Program-made: the position numbers and the translations under genes
Source of the DNA: Erodium maritimum
Taxonomy: Eukaryota; Streptophyta; Magnoliopsida; Geraniales; Geraniaceae
Assembly: GCA_963921825.1 (NCBI GenBank)
Contig: OY997590.1
Location: forward strand, 58,022,012 to 58,086,011
DNA length: 64,000 nt
Reading direction: 5' to 3'
Shown here: positions 57,775 to 64,000 of the stretch, piece after piece
How the letters are laid out: the number at the start of each line of letters is the position of its first letter
Numbering within the stretch: the first letter of the stretch is position 1
Notes under the pieces: model-generated
The model's input: only the letters and a program-made list of their open reading frames with translations
Database searches by the model: none
Told to the model about the DNA's origin: nothing

Positions 57775-60718
57775 TGTCACGCCCCAAATCCAGTTTTGAC
57801 CGGACTCGAGACGTGAACTAGGAATAGTAATAAACAATAATAAAAAATGAATTTAAACGAAATTGAACTCCAAAATTTTAGTTCCAAAATAATAACTCCG
57901 ATAGATATAACATGAGTCAACCGCTCAAATCCGAACAATTTAAAACATAGTTTATTAAGGAAAAAGGGGCACGTCTCTCTACTACATAAAACCACCCGGA
58001 TCCTCAAGGTGCTCCCGAGCCCTAAGACCACCTCTAAGTCTACTCAGCAACGAAACCTGTAAAGACAGTAACAACAGAGGGGGTGAGCTTACGCTCAGTA
58101 GGAAAAAGTAGTAAAGGACAAGGACTCCCGCTTCGTTTCCATAATTCTCAATTAGTACAATTACAAAAAAACAACACAATTAGGAATCAACAGGAAATGC
58201 AACACTTAATATAATAACAACTCAAAAGGAGAACAACGGGGAGACAACTTATTCCCCAATAGAAGCCAACTAAAGAAATACACGAATCCCGAAATATAGA
58301 TAAGTAAACCACAAGACTCCGATCCACACACCAACACACATCATACCGGAATGCCCCTCGGTCAAGATGTCTTCCCAGAACTCACATCAGCGGGGTGAAA
58401 CAAGCAATACAATATAGCGGAATGCACCATCAGTCTTCCCGGATCACAAGTCGGGGTAAATCACATAAACAATATACCGAACCAGCACACACCTCGGTCG
58501 GGTATCTTCCCATAGCACGGGGTACAAGTCACATCATAACACCCAAATCATACATATAGGTAAAGCAATAACAACCACACAATAAATCATTAGCAATACA
58601 CACACAATAAGTCTCCTTTAATACGTCGGATCTCACGACTATAGCACAACTTACCGACACCCAGTCGGAGGGCAGGCGCACCTTATCACGGTTCATAGCA
58701 CATTTTACCGACGCTTAGTCGGAAGGCACGTACGCCTTAACACGGTTCATAGCTCATTTTACCGACGCTTAGTCGGAAGGCAGGTACGCCTTAACACTGG
58801 CAACAACACATTTTACCGACTCCTAGTCGGAAGGTAGGTACACCTTATCATAGAATCACATCACATTTTACCGACTCCTAGTCGGAAGGTAGGTACACCT
58901 TATCACGTAACCTGATCATCGGGTACACGTCATACCAACATATCAACCCAACAAATCACACCGACATACTATACCAACCAATCTTACCAAACACGTTACA
59001 ACGAACGCATCATAACAACAAGCTTACCGACATAACTTACCAAGCATACTACATCGGTCTATCATTCACCCGATCATAACATAAGACAACATTCATATCA
59101 CATTCATCACATTCATTCAACCAATCATGTCATGAAGCAATCATTCATATCATCCACATCTTAAATCATATAGTCTACTATGATTCTTAAACTAACCCAA
59201 GGACATACTATGCACCGACAAACAAGGACTAGTAACCACGGTCAACACAACCAACAATCACTCCTAAGGCTCGACATGACCATTCTACCAACACGGCAAT
59301 TCCCATAATTGAAAAGCGATTAATCTAGTGAATCACATCCTATATGCAAACTAAGACTCGTCCGGTTATTATAGTAATTGAAAAGCGGTTATTCTAGTGA
59401 ATCACATCCTATATGCAAACTAGGACCTTTCTGGTTATTATCATCCTATAGGCAAACTATTAACATTCAGTAATTAAAAGCGGAAATTTACTACACTTCC
59501 CTACCTCGAAAGCTATCCAAACTTGCGCTGACGACCTTGGCTAATCACCTCTTCCGTGGATGAAGTCGGACTCTAAATTAACATGGAACACGATAAATTA
59601 ATAATGAGTCCAACATTGACTTAAAGTGACAAAAACCGAAATTAAACCAACAATTCGCCCTTTTTCAATTTAAACGGTTTTAAGCAAGAAATTCACGAAC
59701 AACCGAGCTTCGAACACCCGAGCCCTGAGTGCACGGTTCCCGGTGCACGGCCCCCGAGGCACAGGTCCCCATGCACGGGTCCCGAGGCACGGTTCCCGAG
59801 GTGCTCACCCCCGTGTTCCCAAACTCCGGCGAACCTCCGATCGCCGGAAAATTTCCCTTTTTCTCCAAATTCGTTCCTAATGTGCTTTAGGTCCTTAATC
59901 CAACAAGTTTCATCAAAAGCCCCTTAATAATAGTCCCAATTTTACATTTTCCCCAATTGTCCAAGTTAGGGTTTCAACTCCAATCTTCAAATCCAACGTT
60001 TTCTTTACATCTCCTTACAAATCCAACCTTGTTTTCTTGTTTCCAACCACACCCACTCCAAAACAAGTTGATTCTTCCAAGACCCACAGATTTTAGTTGC
60101 TCAAAAACAAAAATAAAAGAGTTCTCACTGTAGGTAATGAAGAGAGGAGAAGGAATATGGAAGAAAAATAGAATTTCGATGGAGAAATGGAGCTTGGATG
60201 ACCTTTCTTCCTATTCTTCTTCCTTGAGCAACAATGGAGTTCAAGAGAGCTTCTCTCTCTACAATTTTCGGATTTGGGGTGTACCTGGTGAATATTTTAT
60301 TCACATATGGGTTTTATCCAAAAAAAGGGTGGAGCCAAAAAGCCTTTTCCATGTTTCCACAAATTAGGTAAAAGCAAGGGTAAACTAGACCTTTCCCACC
60401 TATTATGTCTTTCCTCCAATTATTTAAATTTCAAATTTCCTTGTGGGGTCCACGTCCAACCAAAATTCCCAGCTCACTTATTTTATTCGATAAAAAACCC
60501 GATTCGAGCTCCCGTTGACCAATTTTGACTTTTTCCGCGAAGACCCTTTTTCAAATGGAAACGACCCAAATAAGCTAACTGTAATGACGGCTAAGCTTTT
60601 TGGGTCCCGGAAGGGTCCCGAATGACTCCCGGAGTCATCAGTTGACTTTTCCGACAAAAAGTCAAACTTTGCCAAAAATCACCGGTTCGACCGGGATCGA
60701 TCGGGGGCGGTTCTTACA
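57775..60718. mobile_element. solo LTR A2 (subfamily A) with perfect 5-bp target duplication
   Basis: TGTCACGCCCCAAATCCAG to GGCGGTTCTTACA, 2,944 bp, flanked by ATTCG at 57770-57774 and 60719-60723. It matches LTR A1 along its length and shares the terminal sequence with subfamily B. No primer site or polypurine tract adjoins it, so it is a recombination-derived solo LTR. No coding domain. Confidence 0.9.
58650..58912. repeat. hairpin minisatellite in LTR A2, 54-55-bp unit
   Basis: Five units at 54-55-base spacing, each with a palindrome ACCGAC(N)3-4TAGTCGGAAGG, such as CCGACTCCTAGTCGG, and a CACCTTATCAC or CGCCTTAACAC segment. LTR B1 carries isolated relatives (CCGATAGCTAGTCGGAAGG at 23281). 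Confidence 0.9.
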
Positions 60719-61165
60719 ATTCGGATGATTAAGTACGGATTTTCTCGGCTGATCGCGGTGTTGGCCGACGGCCATCCCTTTCATCTCTTTGCTAGGGTTA
60801 CTATTTAGTGAGATTGGAGTAGTTGTAAATCCGGATCTGAATCAGGGTAGGGGTGACTAAGGTTGTTTGAGTTTTAGGTTTTCAATGCTTAATGGTTGGT
60901 AAATCTGGTCATTAGGACTGTTTTCAATTTTGTGCTTCGAGTTAGTGAAATTTGGTTTTGAGACCTTCAATTGTAGCCTTTCTTATGGTGTTGCATGTAT
61001 CTATTTTCTTTGTTCTTGGTCAGATTTACCCGATAATGAAGGTTGTGTCCTTCTAGGATTTTTGAGGTTTGTAGCTAGATCTGTGTACTCCTCTTCTTTC
61101 TCGTGAGAGGTTTTATTAACATTTTCTTTTCCGATCAAAAAAAATGACAAAGGGCCGGGTATAAG

Positions 61166-61735
61166 GAAGATTTTGTAATACCCGGCCCTGTCCCGATTCC
61201 CCTACTTGTGCCTTAGACCTAGCCCTTATTTGGTAATGCCTTGGTTGCTGCTCGTCCCCGTTGCGTCTCGACCGGATCGGGTATTCCCCTACCCGCCCTG
61301 TATAAGCTCATTCGCCTGACCCGGGTTCAAATCTATAGCCTCTATATCATGACTCATCTAATGTCAATTCGTCACTTTCCCCCGTTCAAGTGCAGTAGCA
61401 CTATACCCAAGTTCCCATCTTGAACCTTTGGCCAACAAAGACTAGCAAGACCACCTCATAATCATCATTCAAGATTCATCATTTTTATTATTCGGATCCT
61501 CTTGAAATTGGAGTTAGTGTAGGAGATAAGAGATTCAGAAACGTACCTGGTGATGGAGTATATGATGACCGCCGGAAAGTCTTCAACGAATGGCATCGTC
61601 TGGTCGGAGGCACGGTCTGGGAAGGTTGCGTCTCAACTCTTCTCTTGATACGTAGTGTCTTTGCAAGTGCATGCGTGAAGGAGTAACTAATGTGTATTAT
61701 CAACAACTATCAAAACGTATATATAGGGGAATTTT
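61166..61735 (+). mobile_element. possible LTR fragment (TGTAATACCCGGCCC start)
   Basis: TGTAATACCCGGCCCTGTCC is a start seen in many plant Ty3/gypsy LTRs. I cannot find an end or a partner. Short frames inside are not credible. Confidence 0.35.
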
Positions 61736-61789
61736 CTAGTACAAATCGAAATTCTAGTGCGAAATAAAAATCAACGGAAATTGTGGTAC

Positions 61790-62200
61790 CTTTCACTCCG
61801 GTGGACCCAATAGTCCTTACCCGTCAACGCTTTGGCATGGTGGGAAAGCTCTTGGAACCAAATCCTCTTCGGAAGGAATTCATTCTAAAGATTATTATGA
61901 GAGAATGGGGACAATCGGTTTTAGGTCTGATGGATAAATAATTGGAATCAGGTGTCTATGTCTTTTACTTCGAAACACATGGGCTAGGGTTTGGGTACGC
62001 AAGAACGAACCGTGGTGTTTTGCCGATCATCCGTTGATGCTAAGGGATATTATGGATCCAATGGAAAGGGATCTCTCCAACCTGGATCGGCTTCTTATGG
62101 GTGTATGTAAGGGACCTCCCACCGTTGGTTCAGGCGAAGACTACTAGGGAGGTCATTGGAGCTACTCTAGGGGAGTGTGTGGATGTTCTGTTTGACTAAA
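61790..62200 (+). pseudogene. LINE ORF1 fragment
   Basis: In-frame pieces RFGMVGKLLEPNPLRKEFIL and MREWGQSVLGLMDK are followed by a TAA, then ESGVYVFYFE; further pieces lie in other frames. This is the same DUF4283-type segment as at 7.9 and 50.2 kb. Multiple frameshifts and stops. Confidence 0.6.
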
Positions 62201-62379
62201 GGGGGTCTTGCTAGGGAGGGACAGTGGAGGTTAGATTCTTGATAGTTCTCCATCGCCCCTGGTGCCGATAATAATCATATGGTTTTGATAATTCCCTGAA
62301 CCTAGAGATATACTCGAGTTTAACATCTTCGAGAAGAGATAAAAGAGATCGACAATCATAGATTAATCTACCTAATGGG

Positions 62380-62757
62380 AAAAAACCTGATGGTTCCCCT
62401 GGATCAAATGCATCAGGTATTGTGCATCACAGCGCACAATCACTCTAGAGAGAGCCTGGTCCCGGGTCCATTGGAGCATCTACCAAATTTCCATTGCCTC
62501 CGCCATTTCAGCCCATAAATTTCCTTGACAAATACTACTCCAGCCCTCTATCACCCCTCCCTGCGCCAATCTACAAATCCACCCCCATCCAATTGACCCG
62601 AGTTATGGAACGTGGCACCATCCACATTGACTGTAACCCACGTCGGAGGAGGAGGGGTCCAATCCATTTTCCTGCTTCTGACAGGGACAACAACTTTCGT
62701 CTGTACACTAGTCGCCTCGGCCCAACTTAGTTGATTACTGAGCACAATAGCTAGTAT
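62380..62757 (-). pseudogene. LINE ORF2 RNase H fragment
   Basis: On the minus strand WTPPPPTWVTVNVDGATF leads to GGGFVDW; after a frame break NLWAEMAEAMEIW is followed by a TAG, then TRDQALSRVIVRCDAQYLM. These are the D (NVDGA), E (AEAMEI) and D (RCDAQ) motifs of the RNase H domain at the end of plant LINE ORF2. The start of the domain is cut by LTR B3 at 62758. Confidence 0.75.
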
Positions 62758-64000
62758 TGTCACGCCCCGAATTCAGTATAACCGAACCCGGAACGCGAAC
62801 GGTGAAGCAAGTAAAACAAAGTCTCAAATAGTTTAATAAACCACTTTTACAAACTGAGTTTTAATTTAAAAAGCGAAAGAACACTAAAGCACGAGTGTAC
62901 GTCGCTAGAGAACCCCGAAAGCCCGAACTCTCGCTCCCAGCTCTTCAAGCCTCGAGAGATCCTCCTAGTCCGCCTCGCGAACGGTACCTGTAGGAAAAGC
63001 AGCAAGGGGTGAGTGTTTCGCTCACCACCACGGACACCAGACTGACTACGACATACCAGCAGAAGTACCGGGAACACCGGCAACAAACAATAACACAAGG
63101 GACTACTACCCCAAATCACACGTTAAACCCGATTGTCACATAATCACTGTCAATTTCCCCCAACCATCTAAGACCCGTGCACGTAATGGAGACCCCAAAT
63201 CAAAGACCGAACAACCATTCCATTAGTCACACCGACAAGGTAAAGCACAACCCTCACACTATCCTATATGCATTTACTTGTAACTTTCCGCAACCAAACC
63301 AGTATTCGCTACTCGTCCCTACCTTAGAGGCCTGCGGGAAAAGTAGTAAAGGGGATGAGCGTTCCACTCACCTCCACGGATACCCGTTCGATTATGGCAT
63401 ACTAGTAAAGCGTCAACAACTTACCAATCTAAACAGGGCAAACAACTACCTCAAAACCTAATACCAAACTGTCACAACTGCTCACGATATCAATACCTCA
63501 AATACTCGCTCACGTAAGGGAAACCTCAAATGGGGATCATATTCTCAACTAAGCAAAACACTATTGTTCACCATAACAACACCCCAATTACCCGATCACG
63601 TAGGGGAAACCTCAAAACGGGGATCATATTCTCAACTAAGCAAATCACTATTGCTCACAACATCAATACCCCAATTATCTGATCACATAGGGGAAACCTC
63701 AAACAACCCACTCACGTGAGGGAAACCTCAAACCACCCGTTCACGTGAGGGAAACCTCAAACCACCCGTTCATGTGAGGGAAACCTCAAACAACCCGCTC
63801 ACGTGAGGGAAACCTCAAACCACCAGTTCACGTGAAGGAAACCTCAAACCACCAGTTCACGTGAGGGAAACCTCAAACAACCCGTTCACGTAGGGGAAAC
63901 CTAGTTCATACGGCGCCGCAGCGCATTAACCCTAAACCCTCTCCGTGGTGAGACCCTCACACAGAGGCGCTGTATCACCACCGTAGGTTATTGATGAGTC
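62758..64000. mobile_element. LTR B3 (subfamily B), runs off the right edge
   Basis: TGTCACGCCCCGAATTCAG with the subfamily B continuation (CCGAACCCGGAACGCGAACG, then CACCACCACGGA). It inserted in the RNase H fragment. The right end is outside the window. Confidence 0.75.
63510..63905. repeat. 28-bp minisatellite in LTR B3
   Basis: From about 63690 eight or more units of ACCCGTTCACGTGAGGGAAA plus CCTCAAAC, spaced about 28 bases; more divergent, longer units with the same GGGAAACCTCAAA word begin at about 63510. It occupies the LTR region where B1 and B2 carry other arrays. Confidence 0.85.

Larger units (their letters stand above)
57084..61146 (+). mobile_element. LINE-like sequence split by solo LTR A2
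   Basis: Left part (57084-57774) is CT- and GC-rich leader-like sequence with short frames. The right part (60719-61146) continues after the LTR and ends GTGAGAGGTTTTATTAACAT, TTTCTTTTCCGATCAAAAAAAA, an A-tail. No reverse transcriptase. The LTR target duplication ATTCG proves the two parts were once contiguous. Confidence 0.6.

Noticed and set aside
63690-63905. Regular 28-bp repeats resembling a CRISPR array
   Set aside because: The units are directly adjacent with no unique spacers, and the context is a plant LTR. It is a minisatellite.

Overview
The window looks like transposon-rich nuclear DNA of a flowering plant, most likely a eudicot. The evidence is a ZF-HD homeobox gene, a CLE45-type peptide gene, a FAR1-domain Mutator-like transposase with plant introns, plant LINE open reading frames with DUF4283 and CCHC domains, and LTR elements primed by initiator Met-tRNA. 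Only two genes look intact and of host type: a CLE45-like secreted peptide gene (about 14.6 kb, +) and an intronless zinc-finger homeodomain gene (about 53.8-54.8 kb, +). An F-box-like gene that runs off the left edge is frameshifted.

Layout. 0-7.4 kb: F-box-like pseudogene, then what I read as one FAR1/Mutator-like element. It holds two small, divergently arranged alpha-helical ORFs, each with its own TATA box and one stop, and a minus-strand FAR1 transposase broken by two A-run frameshifts and a mutated splice acceptor. A short word (TTAGT..TGTGCA) is dispersed through its non-coding parts, and its inferred right end faces a small relative (MITE) with the same terminal sequence. 7.5-9.1 kb: remnant of a LINE that kept ORF1 and the 3' end. 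9.2-11.0 kb: a long-TIR element with 10-bp target duplications, a GC-richer insert, and a nested near-perfect fold-back. 11.0-18.6 kb: mostly unique sequence with the CLE gene and two small retro-insertions. 18.6-31 kb: nested large LTRs of a TGTCACGCCCC family, a Ty3/gypsy gag piece, and many minisatellites. 31-39 kb: LINE pieces and two more MITEs with 9-bp target duplications. 39.6-51.3 kb: a decayed Ty1/copia element with both LTRs, flanked by two head-to-head LINE ORF1 remnants. 51.5-56.8 kb: LINE pieces, the ZF-HD gene, and a hAT-like end. 56.8-64 kb: LINE pieces interrupted by a solo LTR with a perfect 5-bp duplication, then LINE ORF1 and RNase H remnants and another large LTR that runs off the right edge.

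How parts work together. The two host genes are unrelated to each other. The best candidate for an undescribed system is the 0.8-7.4 kb element. Transposase, a pair of small helical proteins and a short repeat confined to non-coding DNA resemble, in organisation only, Mutator elements that carry accessory anti-silencing proteins with dispersed target motifs. That comparison is inference. No database search or alignment was run. Repeat boundaries are by eye, and are most reliable where target-site duplications are given.
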